This document shows, in pieces, positions 8,351 to 15,581 of a DNA stretch of 39,549 bases. The notes under the pieces were generated by a model. That model made no database searches. It was given only the letters and a program-made list of their open reading frames with translations, and was not told where the DNA came from. This DNA is from Candidatus Eiseniibacteriota bacterium (GTDB lineage Bacteria; Eisenbacteria; RBG-16-71-46). Made by a program: the position numbers and the translations under genes. Location: positions 1 through 39,549 of the forward strand of contig JACRIW010000049.1 of the NCBI GenBank assembly GCA_016215625.1, in the 5' to 3' direction. Every line of letters begins with the position of its first letter. The first letter of the stretch is position 1.

Positions 8351-9760
8351 GTGAACACTCACAGCCACGGCCCGAACGGGGCCGGCGAGCGGAACTCGCA
8401 CGAAGACGATTCCCAGGCCCGCCCGCTCGGCCCGCTCTCCGACCTCACGGAGCGCCGCCGGCTCGAGGACGAACTCCGCCGGATGGCGTACGAGGCCCAG
8501 GAAGCGCGCGCGGACGCCGAGTCCGCCGCGTCGCTCGTGCGGGCGGAAGCCGAGGAGCTCGCGCGCGAGCGCGACCAGGCGGCCGCCCATGCACGCGCGT
8601 CCTCCGAGTTCATCGCCAGCATGGCGCACGACCTGCGCACGCCGCTCAACGGCGTGCTCGGCATGGTCGAGTTCCTGCTGCACAGTTCGCTCACCGAGGA
8701 GCAGCGCGACCAGGCGCTCACCATTCGCGGAAGCGCCGAGTCGCTCGTGCGGCTGGTCGGCGACATCGTGGACTTCTCGCGCGCCGGCGCCGGCCAGCTC
8801 GAAGTGCAGTCCGAGGAGTTCTCGGTGCGCGACGTCGTGGACGACGTCGCCCGGCTGCTCGCGCAGAAGGCCGTCGCGAAGGGCATCACGTTCAGCGCGA
8901 CCGTGGCGTCCACCGTGCCCGACCGCATGCGCGGGGACGCGGCGCACCTGCGCCAGGTGATCACGAACCTCGCCTCGAACGCGGTGCGCTTCACCGACGA
9001 GGGCAGCGTCACCGTCGCGCTCTCGCGCGCGCCCGGCATTCTCGCCGACGGCCGCGTGCCGCTGCGCATCGAGGTGCAGGACACCGACGCCACGCTCTCG
9101 GCGGAAAATCTCGCCGCGCTCATGGACCAGCGCACCGGCGGCGGCGAAAAGCACCCGATCTCCGGCAGCGCGGGGCTGGGACTCGCGATCTCGCGCCGCC
9201 TCGTCGAGCTCATGGGCGGCACGATCGTCGTGGGCAGCGAGCCCGGCCGGGGCAGCGCGATTTCGGTCGAGGTGCCTCTCGAACGCGTCGCGGCGGCGGC
9301 GCAGCCGGCGCAGCCGGCGCAGGCGCCCGACTTCACGCTGACGATGCAGCCGCTCGATCTGCGCGTGCTCGTCGCCGAGGACAACGCGGTCAACCAGAAG
9401 GTCGCGACGCGCATGCTGCAGCGCTGGGGCATCACCGCGCACGTCGTGCCCGACGGCCGGGCCGCGGTCGAGGCCGTGAGTACGGGCGCGTTCGATCTCG
9501 TGCTCATGGACGTGCTCATGCCGCGGCAGAACGGGTTCGATGCGACGAGCGAGATCCGCCGCCACGAGGCGGGCACGGGCCGGCGCATTCCGGTCGTCGC
9601 GATGACCGCGCACGGACTGGCGCAGGAGCGCGAGCGCTGCTTCGAAGCCGGCATGGACGGGTTCGTCGCCAAGCCGATCCAGGCGGCCGAACTGTACGCG
9701 GAACTCGCCAAGTGGGCCGAGGCTCGCGACATGGCCGAAGGTGGGCGCCACGCGGCGTAG
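8351..9760 (+). CDS. Cytoplasmic hybrid histidine kinase (HisKA-HATPase-REC)
   Basis: 469 residues from GTG 8351, preceded by GGAAGAGG at eight bases. Residues 1-30 are disordered; 31-46 (DLTERRRLEDELRRM) resemble the tail that normally follows a PAS domain, but no PAS core precedes it; 47-85 is coiled coil. HisKA has the phospho-acceptor H93 in MAHDLRTPLNG. The ATPase N-box is intact (N206, N210), and the G2 box SAGLGLAISRR (273-283) is intact, but the G1 box reads DTDATL instead of DTGxGI. The C-terminal receiver (337-455) has E343/D344, D387 in LMDVLMP, and K441. No membrane segment or sensor domain. It could signal to the receiver proteins across 12119-15581, or act as a phospho-relay; partners are not shown. 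Confidence 0.88.
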   Translation: MNTHSHGPNGAGERNSHEDDSQARPLGPLSDLTERRRLEDELRRMAYEAQEARADAESAASLVRAEAEELARERDQAAAHARASSEFIASMAHDLRTPLNGVLGMVEFLLHSSLTEEQRDQALTIRGSAESLVRLVGDIVDFSRAGAGQLEVQSEEFSVRDVVDDVARLLAQKAVAKGITFSATVASTVPDRMRGDAAHLRQVITNLASNAVRFTDEGSVTVALSRAPGILADGRVPLRIEVQDTDATLSAENLAALMDQRTGGGEKHPISGSAGLGLAISRRLVELMGGTIVVGSEPGRGSAISVEVPLERVAAAAQPAQPAQAPDFTLTMQPLDLRVLVAEDNAVNQKVATRMLQRWGITAHVVPDGRAAVEAVSTGAFDLVLMDVLMPRQNGFDATSEIRRHEAGTGRRIPVVAMTAHGLAQERERCFEAGMDGFVAKPIQAAELYAELAKWAEARDMAEGGRHAA

Positions 9761-9774
9761 GTCCCCGCGGCCTC

Positions 9775-9818
9775 GCACCCGGGCCCCTGCCGGTAGCGGC
9801 GGGGGCCCGGGCGCTTTT
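9775..9818 (+). terminator. Intrinsic terminator after the hybrid kinase gene
   Basis: Long GC-rich hairpin, arms about 9775-9792 and 9797-9814 around a GTAG loop with two weak pairs, followed directly by TTTT (9815-9818). Confidence 0.85.
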
Positions 9819-9857
9819 CCGTTCGTCACACGCTCCTGACGGTTCGTCGCCCCCCGC

Positions 9858-9885
9858 TTGACCGGCCGAGTGAAAGCCCTACTGT
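9858..9885 (+). promoter_or_regulatory. Promoter of the 9893 operon, placing transcription start near the ATG
   Basis: TTGACC (9858-9863), 16-base spacer, TACTGT (9880-9885). The ATG at 9893 begins seven bases after the -10 box and has no Shine-Dalgarno, so the transcript is probably leaderless. Confidence 0.6.
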
Positions 9886-9892
9886 CCCGCGC

Positions 9893-10648
9893 ATGTCCGA
9901 CTCCCACGCACGCATCGAGCCGCCTGCGGCGACGCTCGATGCCGCCCGCCGCTGGCTCACGCCGGTGCGCGAGGCGCTCGGTCCCGAGTTCCTGTCGGCC
10001 TACCTGACCGGCAGCGTCCTCACGCAGGGCTTCGATCCGGCGCATTCCCGCGTCAACATCCTCGTGATCGCGCGCGCGCTCGAAGGCGCGGTGCTCGACC
10101 GCGTCGCCGCGGCGATCCCCGAGACGCGCAAGGCGCCGCACTTCGATCCGCTGTTCCTCACACGCGACCAGATGCTCGCGTCGCTCGACGTGTTCCCGAT
10201 CGAGTGGCTCGACCTGAGCGAACGTCACCTGCGACTCGAAGGCGAGGACGTGTTCGGCGGCGTCGAGGTGCCGCGCACGTACCTGCGCCTGCAGTGCGAG
10301 CACGAGCTGCGCGGCAAGCACATCCGGCTGCGCCAGGAATACCTCGCGTCGGCCGGGCGCGCCGAGCGGCTCGCGGAAGTGCTGACGCGGCTGTCGAGCG
10401 GTTTCCACACGCTCTTCCGCACGCTGCTGCGGCTGCGCGGCGACGAAGCGCCGGCGCAGACCGAGGCGCTCATCGAACGCGTCGCCGACGCGTACGGGCT
10501 CGACGCGCGCGCGCTGCTCGGCGCGCACCTGCTGCGCCGCGCGGGCGCGAAGAAGCCCGCGGCCGACACGGTGCGCGAGACCTACCGCGCCTTCCTGCGC
10601 GAAATCGACCGCCTGATCGCGGCCATCGACGGGCTGCGCACGTCATGA
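9893..10648 (+). CDS. Nucleotidyltransferase-like protein with degenerate active site
   Basis: 251 residues, cytoplasmic. Residues 37-60 look like the Pol-beta/MNT nucleotidyltransferase core: YLTGSVLTQGFDP followed by a hydrophobic strand ILVIA. In active enzymes the GS is followed by D-x-D; here G40-S41 is kept but the metal-binding position reads RVN (53-55), so catalysis is doubtful. The C-terminal half is helical, resembling the four-helix substrate domain of the same families, with many Arg and His. Starts an operon with a TPM-domain and a LemA protein; its stop overlaps the next ATG (ATGA). Coupling to two envelope proteins is the best clue to its role. Family assignment is tentative. 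Confidence 0.6.
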   Translation: MSDSHARIEPPAATLDAARRWLTPVREALGPEFLSAYLTGSVLTQGFDPAHSRVNILVIARALEGAVLDRVAAAIPETRKAPHFDPLFLTRDQMLASLDVFPIEWLDLSERHLRLEGEDVFGGVEVPRTYLRLQCEHELRGKHIRLRQEYLASAGRAERLAEVLTRLSSGFHTLFRTLLRLRGDEAPAQTEALIERVADAYGLDARALLGAHLLRRAGAKKPAADTVRETYRAFLREIDRLIAAIDGLRTS

Positions 10649-11454
10649 ACGCACGCGCCTTCGCGCGCGTGCTCGTCGCGGGAGCGCTGCTGTGCGTGGC
10701 GCTCGCCGCCCGGACGGCGCACGCGCAGCAGCAGGACGGGCTGGCGCCCATCCCCGAGCACGCGGGCTACGTCACCGACGCGGCCGGCGTGATCGGCGCG
10801 CAGCGTTCCGCCGAGCTCGAGGGTTTCCTCGACCAGCTCGAGAAGAAGACGGGCGCCGAGTTCGCCGTGCTGACGGTCGCCACCACGGCGCCGGAGGCGC
10901 CGGAAGCTTTCAAGACGCGCGTGTTCCAGGCGTGGGCGATCGGGAAGAAGGGCGAGGACGACGGCGTGCTGCTGCTCGTCGCCATGGAGGAGCGCGCGCT
11001 GCGCTTCGAGACCGGCTACGGCCTCGAGGGCACGCTGCCCGACGGCTGGCAGGCGCGCATGCTGCGCAACGTGGTCGTACCGAAGTTCCGCGCGGGCGAG
11101 CCGGGCGAGGGCGTCACGCTCGCGGTGGTCGAAACGGCGAAGCGCATCGCGGCCGAGAAGGGCGTCACGCTCGAGTGGGACGGACGTCCGCTCGTGTACG
11201 ACGAAGGCGGAGGTCGTGGCGGCCGTCGCGGCATGCCCATGTGGTTCGTCGCCCTGCTCATCGTGATCGTGCTCTCGAACCTCGCCGCGCGCGGCGGGCG
11301 CGGTGGCCGTTACTACGGTGGTGGCGGGCCGTGGATCGGCGGCGGCGGTTTCGGTGGTGGTTTCGGTGGTGGTTTCGGCGGTGGTGGTGGAAGTTCGTTC
11401 GGCGGTTTCGGTGGTGGCGGCAGCGGCGGCGGTGGCGGAGGCGCGAACTGGTGA
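10645..11454 (+). CDS. TPM-domain (YgcG-type) membrane protein with Gly-rich tail
   Basis: 269 residues. Signal peptide at 1-27 (ending AHA), then the TPM_phosphatase domain: YVTDAAGVIGAQRSAELEGFLDQL, FAVLTVATT, AWAIGKKGEDDGVLLLVAMEERALRFETGYGLEG, and RNVVVPKFRAGEPGEGV. One membrane helix follows at about 188-208 (MWFVALLIVIVLSN). The tail is almost pure Gly/Phe/Ser ending GGANW, typical of the YgcG family. TPM proteins have been linked to photosystem repair in plants and to envelope functions in bacteria. Gene overlaps the nucleotidyltransferase-like gene by ATGA and is followed by lemA, its usual companion. Confidence 0.9.
   Translation: MNARAFARVLVAGALLCVALAARTAHAQQQDGLAPIPEHAGYVTDAAGVIGAQRSAELEGFLDQLEKKTGAEFAVLTVATTAPEAPEAFKTRVFQAWAIGKKGEDDGVLLLVAMEERALRFETGYGLEGTLPDGWQARMLRNVVVPKFRAGEPGEGVTLAVVETAKRIAAEKGVTLEWDGRPLVYDEGGGRGGRRGMPMWFVALLIVIVLSNLAARGGRGGRYYGGGGPWIGGGGFGGGFGGGFGGGGGSSFGGFGGGGSGGGGGGANW
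11320..11448 (+). repeat. Low-complexity Gly-coding tract in the TPM gene
   Basis: Tandem GGTGGT/GGCGGT units, several reading Gly-Gly-Gly-Phe, encode the Gly-rich tail. Prone to slippage. Confidence 0.7.
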
Positions 11455-11505
11455 GGTCCCCCGCCGCGTGACCCGCGGCGCACCTGAAAGAAGAAGGAGA
11501 ACGGC

Positions 11506-12114
11506 ATGAACAAGGGTTTGATCGGCATTCTCGTCGTGGTGGTGATCCTGCTCGGCCTCGGCGGCTGCGTGGCCGGCGGCTACAACAACCTCGTGAAGGG
11601 CAAGCTCGAGGTGGACAACAAGTGGGCGCAGGTGGACAACCAGCTCCAGCGCCGCAACGACCTGATCGGGAACCTCGTGGAGTCCGTGAAGGGTTCGGCG
11701 ATCCAGGAGCAGACGGTGTTCGGCGAGATCGCGGCGGCGCGCGCGGCCATGAGCGGCGCGAAGGGCCCGACGGCCGGCATCGCGGCGGCGCAGGGCATGG
11801 ACAGCGCCATCAGCCGCCTGCTCGTCGTGATGGAGAACTATCCGCAGCTGCGCAGCAGCGAGCAGTTCACGCAGCTCATGGACGAGATCTCCGGAACGGA
11901 GAACCGCATCGCCACCGAGCGCATGCGCTACAACGACCAGGTGAAGCTCTACAACGGGCTCGTGCAGATGTTCCCCGGCAACATCTACGCGGGAATCTTC
12001 CATTTCACGCCCGCGCCGTTCTACCCGGTGCCCGAAGCGGCGAAGGCCGTCCCGAAGGTGGACTTCGGCGGCCTGCGTTCCGGTGGCGGAGCCCCGGCTG
12101 ACAGCGGCAAGTAA
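11506..12114 (+). CDS. lemA: LemA family protein
   Basis: 202 residues. One N-terminal hydrophobic segment (5-22) ending in LGGC, which could be a lipobox, followed by the LemA helical bundle: YNNLVKGKLEVDNKWAQVDNQLQRRNDLIGNLVESVKG is the family signature, and AISRLLVVMENYPQLRSSEQF and ISGTENRIATERMRYND complete it. LemA proteins are membrane-anchored and of unknown biochemical role. Strong ribosome site AAGAAGGAGA before the ATG. Third gene of the operon that starts at 9893; it ends only four bases from the convergent response-regulator gene. Confidence 0.92.
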   Translation: MNKGLIGILVVVVILLGLGGCVAGGYNNLVKGKLEVDNKWAQVDNQLQRRNDLIGNLVESVKGSAIQEQTVFGEIAAARAAMSGAKGPTAGIAAAQGMDSAISRLLVVMENYPQLRSSEQFTQLMDEISGTENRIATERMRYNDQVKLYNGLVQMFPGNIYAGIFHFTPAPFYPVPEAAKAVPKVDFGGLRSGGGAPADSGK

Positions 12115-12118
12115 CGTT

Positions 12119-13642
12119 CTACGCCGCGCGCGACATGGAGCCCGGGCGCCTCACGCGCTCGGGCTCCCGCTTTTCCGCCGCGGACGCGAGCGCCTCGTGC
12201 ACGCGCGGATCGAGCTGCGCACTCGCCCAGCCGATCGCCGTGGACCACGCCTCACCGCCGCTGCGGCCCGAAGCACGCGCGATCGTGATGCGTACGCACA
12301 CCGCCACGAGCAGCGCCGCCTCGCGCCGCTCCGCGCTCAGGTGCGCGGGCACGTCGAGCAGCGCCGCGCGCCCGATCAGCTCGCGCAACTCGCCGAGACG
12401 GCCGGAGTCCTCGTGCGAGGCGAGCGCCGCGAGCGCCGCGTGACCGTCGCCGTTCCACGCCCATGCGCCGAGCGCGACGGCGTGCGCGACGAGCGCACGC
12501 TCGCGCATCGGCAGGTCGAGCCACGCGCACGCACCTTCGGCGAGCGTGCTCGCTTCGGCCGCGGCGTGCCGGACGCGGTCGTTCGCCTGCGCGCGTTCGG
12601 CGAGCAGTTCGATCGCGCGGTCCTCGGCGCCGCGATGGCGCCACGCGTTCTGCAGCGCGGGCGCCGCGAGCTGGCCGAGCGCGCCGAGCACTTCGAGATC
12701 CGCGGCCGAAGGCGCGATGCCGTCCGCGCGCTCGCCCGCGACGAGCACGGCCTCGATGCCGGCGAGCGTGCGCACGGGCACGAACAGCGCGGCGCCGCGC
12801 GCGCCGAACTCGGCCAGTTCCGGCGCCACGGCGGAGAAGCGTTCGAGTTCGGCGCGGCGTACGGGGCGGCCGAGTCCCGAGACGAGCGCGACGAGTTCGC
12901 CGCGCGGATCGAGCGTCAGCCCGCCGAAGCGCGCGGCGTCCTCGCCCGCGGTCGCGAACGGCTGCAGCGCGCGGCCGTCGAGCGCACCGCCGGCGGGCGC
13001 GAACAGCGCGAGGTCGTCGCAGCGCAGCAGGCGGTGCGCCGCGGCGAGCACGCGCGCGGCGACGTCGTCGGGATCGAGCGAACGCTGCAGGTCGCGGCCG
13101 AAGCCGAACGCGAGTTCGCGCAGGCGCTGCTCGCGGCGCAGGTCCGCGGCCGCGCGGCGCGCGTCGTCCTGCGCGCGCGCGAGGTCGCGCTCGAGCTGCG
13201 CCGCACGGCGCCGCTGTTCGCGCAGCTCCTGCGAGCGCGCGAGCAGGCGCTTCGTGCGCGCGACGAGTTCGCGCGGGCTGAAGGGCTTCGTGAGCACGTC
13301 GTCCGCGCCGCGCGCGAGCGCCTCGAGCTTGAGGTCGCCGTCGTTCGCGTCCGCCAGCAGCACCACCGGCACCTGCGGATCTTCGGGGTCGTGCCGCAGC
13401 CAGTCGCACACCTCGATGCCGTTCTTGCCCGGCATGCGCGCGTCGAGCACGACCAGGTCCGGGCGCTCGGCGAGCGCGCGCCGGATCGCCTCGTCACCGT
13501 CGTAGGCGGTGACGACGCGCAGGTGCTGCGCGTGCAGCGCGAGGTGCACGAGCTCGACGACCTTCGGATCGTCGTCGGCGACGAGCACGAGCGGAGCGGC
13601 GACGGAACGGTGGGACGGCAATGCCGGGGGTGTCCACTTCAC
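12119..13642 (-). CDS. Response regulator: receiver, GAF-like and degenerate HD-GYP-like domains
   Basis: 507 residues from GTG 13642 (GGAG about 11 bases upstream). Receiver domain 17-133: acidic D23-D25, phospho-acceptor D67 in VVLDARMPG, K119; the conserved Thr/Ser position is Ala98. A coiled coil (135-175) leads to a GAF-like domain (about 180-335). The C-terminal part (345-490) has the helix pattern of HD-GYP c-di-GMP phosphodiesterases: ACAWLDLPMRERALVAHAVALG corresponds to the region before the HD pair, and TAIGWASAQLDPRVHEAL to the final LxxxxGxxFDPxVVxAL helix. Neither HD nor GYP residues are present, so it is probably a non-catalytic output. Third gene after the receptor-like and CheA-like genes. 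Receiver call is firm, output call tentative. Confidence 0.8.
   Translation of the reverse strand: MKWTPPALPSHRSVAAPLVLVADDDPKVVELVHLALHAQHLRVVTAYDGDEAIRRALAERPDLVVLDARMPGKNGIEVCDWLRHDPEDPQVPVVLLADANDGDLKLEALARGADDVLTKPFSPRELVARTKRLLARSQELREQRRRAAQLERDLARAQDDARRAAADLRREQRLRELAFGFGRDLQRSLDPDDVAARVLAAAHRLLRCDDLALFAPAGGALDGRALQPFATAGEDAARFGGLTLDPRGELVALVSGLGRPVRRAELERFSAVAPELAEFGARGAALFVPVRTLAGIEAVLVAGERADGIAPSAADLEVLGALGQLAAPALQNAWRHRGAEDRAIELLAERAQANDRVRHAAAEASTLAEGACAWLDLPMRERALVAHAVALGAWAWNGDGHAALAALASHEDSGRLGELRELIGRAALLDVPAHLSAERREAALLVAVCVRITIARASGRSGGEAWSTAIGWASAQLDPRVHEALASAAEKREPERVRRPGSMSRAA
12137..12174 (+). terminator. Terminator of the lemA operon, embedded in the convergent gene
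   Basis: GGAGCCCG (12137-12144) pairs with CGGGCTCC (12160-12167), with a further GCG/CGC pairing inside, then CGCTTTT to 12174. It lies within the last codons of the convergent response-regulator gene. Confidence 0.7.
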
Positions 13643-13667
13643 GGGTGCGGATCTCCGGTGCGGGGGC

Positions 13668-15581
13668 TCAGGCGTGGGTGGGCAGCAGTCGGTCGAGGGA
13701 ATCGTCGTCGAAGGGTTTGCGCAGCAGCAGTGTCGCGCCCATGTCGCGCGCGACGACGTCTTCGCTCCCGTCACGCGTGAGCACGACGAGGGTGTACGGC
13801 TCGCGGCAGTTCGCACGGTGGTCGAGCAGGCGCTCGAGATGCGCGCGCCCCCAGCTGTCGGGCATCGCGAAGTCGGCGCACACGAGCGACCACGGCCCGC
13901 GCCGCAGTTCCTCCCACATCGCAGCGCCGTCGCCGACGGTATCGACGACGTAGCCGAGGCGGTCGAGCATGCGCGCGAGGAAGATGCGCGCGACGAGCGA
14001 TTCGTCCGCCACGAGCGCGCGCGCGACGGGATGGCGCGCGGCCTCGACGGACGGGCGTTCGTGCACGGGCTCGGCGATCGGCGCGATCGGCGGGATCGGC
14101 GCGGCCGGCAGCGGCGCTTCGACCGGCTCGATCGCTTCGGCCACGAGCGGGTCCGGCGCCTTCGGCGCCCGCGGCTCGACCACGGCCGCGAGGCTCTCGG
14201 CCGGCAGGAGGTCGGCGGGACTCATCACGGTGACTTGCGCGCGATAGAGCGGCGCGAAGCGGCCGGGCGCGGGCTCGGGCGCGGGCTCGGGGGCAGGCTC
14301 GGGCGCTGCCGCTTCGAATACTGCGTGCACCTCTTCCGCCGGTGGCGCGGCCGGACGTTCGGCGCGCAACAGGTCGATGGCGCGTGCGACGGCGTCGGCG
14401 AGCGAGCGCTGCGCGAGTTCGGCCTCCGGCGCTTCCTCCGCCTCGACCACCGTCGAAAGCGATTCGGGCGCGGGCTCCACGGCGGCCGTTTCCGCCGCCG
14501 CTTCGGCCTCGGGCGCGATCGGCGCCACGTTCGCGCGCGGCCGAGGCGCGGGCGCCGACACGCCCGGCGCCTCGACGTCGCGCAGCAGGTGCATCGCGTC
14601 GGCGACCCAGTAGCGGTCGTCGTTCTCGAGCAGCACGACGTGCGAGGGCACGCCGAACGGCCCGACTTCGTCGAGTTCGATCGGATCGGCCGAGATGCGC
14701 CACACGATGCGGTCGGCGACGAGCCACGCGCGCGTCAGCCCGCGCGCGACGAGCGCGGCGGGGCGCTCGCCCTCGGAAGGCGCGCTCGAGGTGAACGGCG
14801 CGAGCACCGGTTCGGTGAGCGTGCGTTCGGCGCCGCTCGCGAGCATGCGCAATCGCGAGACCGAATGCCACGGCAGCGCGATCGCGAGCCGGCCCTGGCG
14901 CAGCAGCAGGAACGAGCCGCGCTCGGCGTGCATGGGCACGCGCATGGTCCAGCGGCCGTCGGGCTCCTTCGCGAGGCTGCCTTCGACGGTCGCGAGCACC
15001 GCGCCCGCGGGGCCGAGCCCGGCTTCGTGTCCGCACGGCCCCGTGAGCGTGAGCGCCGAGTCGTGCATCTGCACCTGCAGCTTGCGCGCGAGATCGAACC
15101 CCGCCCAGTCCACGGCGGCGCGCAGCGCGGAGGCGACCTGCGCGGTCAGGCGCGCGCGATCGAGTCCCGCGACGTCGCCCACGGGCTGGTCGGCGAGCAC
15201 TTCGGCGGCGTCGTGCACGTGTTCGGCCGGCGCTTCGGGCGTCTCGGAGGTCGCGACCCACTCGCGCTCGTCGAGCCGCGCGGCGTGGTCGGCGAGTTCG
15301 GCGTCGGCGTCGCGCAGCGCGCGCAGGTGGCGGTCGCGTTCGACGTCGTGCGCGAGCCGATCGATGCGTGCGGCGAGCAGGCCCACGTCGCGCGGGCGCT
15401 GCGGACCGGCGTGGCGGTCGAGCAGGGCGAGCGCGGCGTCGAGACCGGGAAGCCCGATCACCTGCGCCACGTCGCGCGCGGCCAGGCGCGCCACGTGCGA
15501 GGCGTCGGCGCCCAGCGCGGGGCGCAGCGCGGCCACGAGCCCTGCGGCGATTTCGCGGGAGCCGTCGTCGCGCGCGCTCAC
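13668..15581 (-). CDS. CheA-like scaffold without kinase motifs, CheW-like domain and C-terminal receiver
   Basis: 637 residues from GTG 15581 (GTGA overlap with the receptor-like gene). The C-terminal receiver (519-635) is clear: D526/E527, D570 in VCADFAMPD, K622. Upstream, LGPAGAVLATVEG...WTMRVPM followed by GSFLLLRQGRLAIALPWHSVSRLRML (223-247) follows the order of the end of a CheA ATPase domain and the start of its CheW-like domain (about 222-340). The N-terminal 100 residues are helical, like a CheA phosphotransfer domain, but no phospho-His motif is visible, and no ATPase N-, G1- or G2-boxes are found. A Pro/Ala/Glu linker (341-515) includes four PAPE units. I infer a phosphorylatable scaffold rather than a kinase. 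The CheA reading is tentative; the receiver is secure. Confidence 0.7.
   Translation of the reverse strand: MSARDDGSREIAAGLVAALRPALGADASHVARLAARDVAQVIGLPGLDAALALLDRHAGPQRPRDVGLLAARIDRLAHDVERDRHLRALRDADAELADHAARLDEREWVATSETPEAPAEHVHDAAEVLADQPVGDVAGLDRARLTAQVASALRAAVDWAGFDLARKLQVQMHDSALTLTGPCGHEAGLGPAGAVLATVEGSLAKEPDGRWTMRVPMHAERGSFLLLRQGRLAIALPWHSVSRLRMLASGAERTLTEPVLAPFTSSAPSEGERPAALVARGLTRAWLVADRIVWRISADPIELDEVGPFGVPSHVVLLENDDRYWVADAMHLLRDVEAPGVSAPAPRPRANVAPIAPEAEAAAETAAVEPAPESLSTVVEAEEAPEAELAQRSLADAVARAIDLLRAERPAAPPAEEVHAVFEAAAPEPAPEPAPEPAPGRFAPLYRAQVTVMSPADLLPAESLAAVVEPRAPKAPDPLVAEAIEPVEAPLPAAPIPPIAPIAEPVHERPSVEAARHPVARALVADESLVARIFLARMLDRLGYVVDTVGDGAAMWEELRRGPWSLVCADFAMPDSWGRAHLERLLDHRANCREPYTLVVLTRDGSEDVVARDMGATLLLRKPFDDDSLDRLLPTHA
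14265..14312 (-). repeat. 12-bp tandem repeat encoding Pro-Ala-Pro-Glu units
   Basis: Three to four near-identical 12-base units code for repeated PAPE in the linker of the CheA-like protein. Confidence 0.6.

Noticed and set aside
14265-14312. CRISPR-like short tandem repeat
   Set aside because: In-frame 12-bp coding repeat (PAPE units) without spacers; no cas genes in the window.
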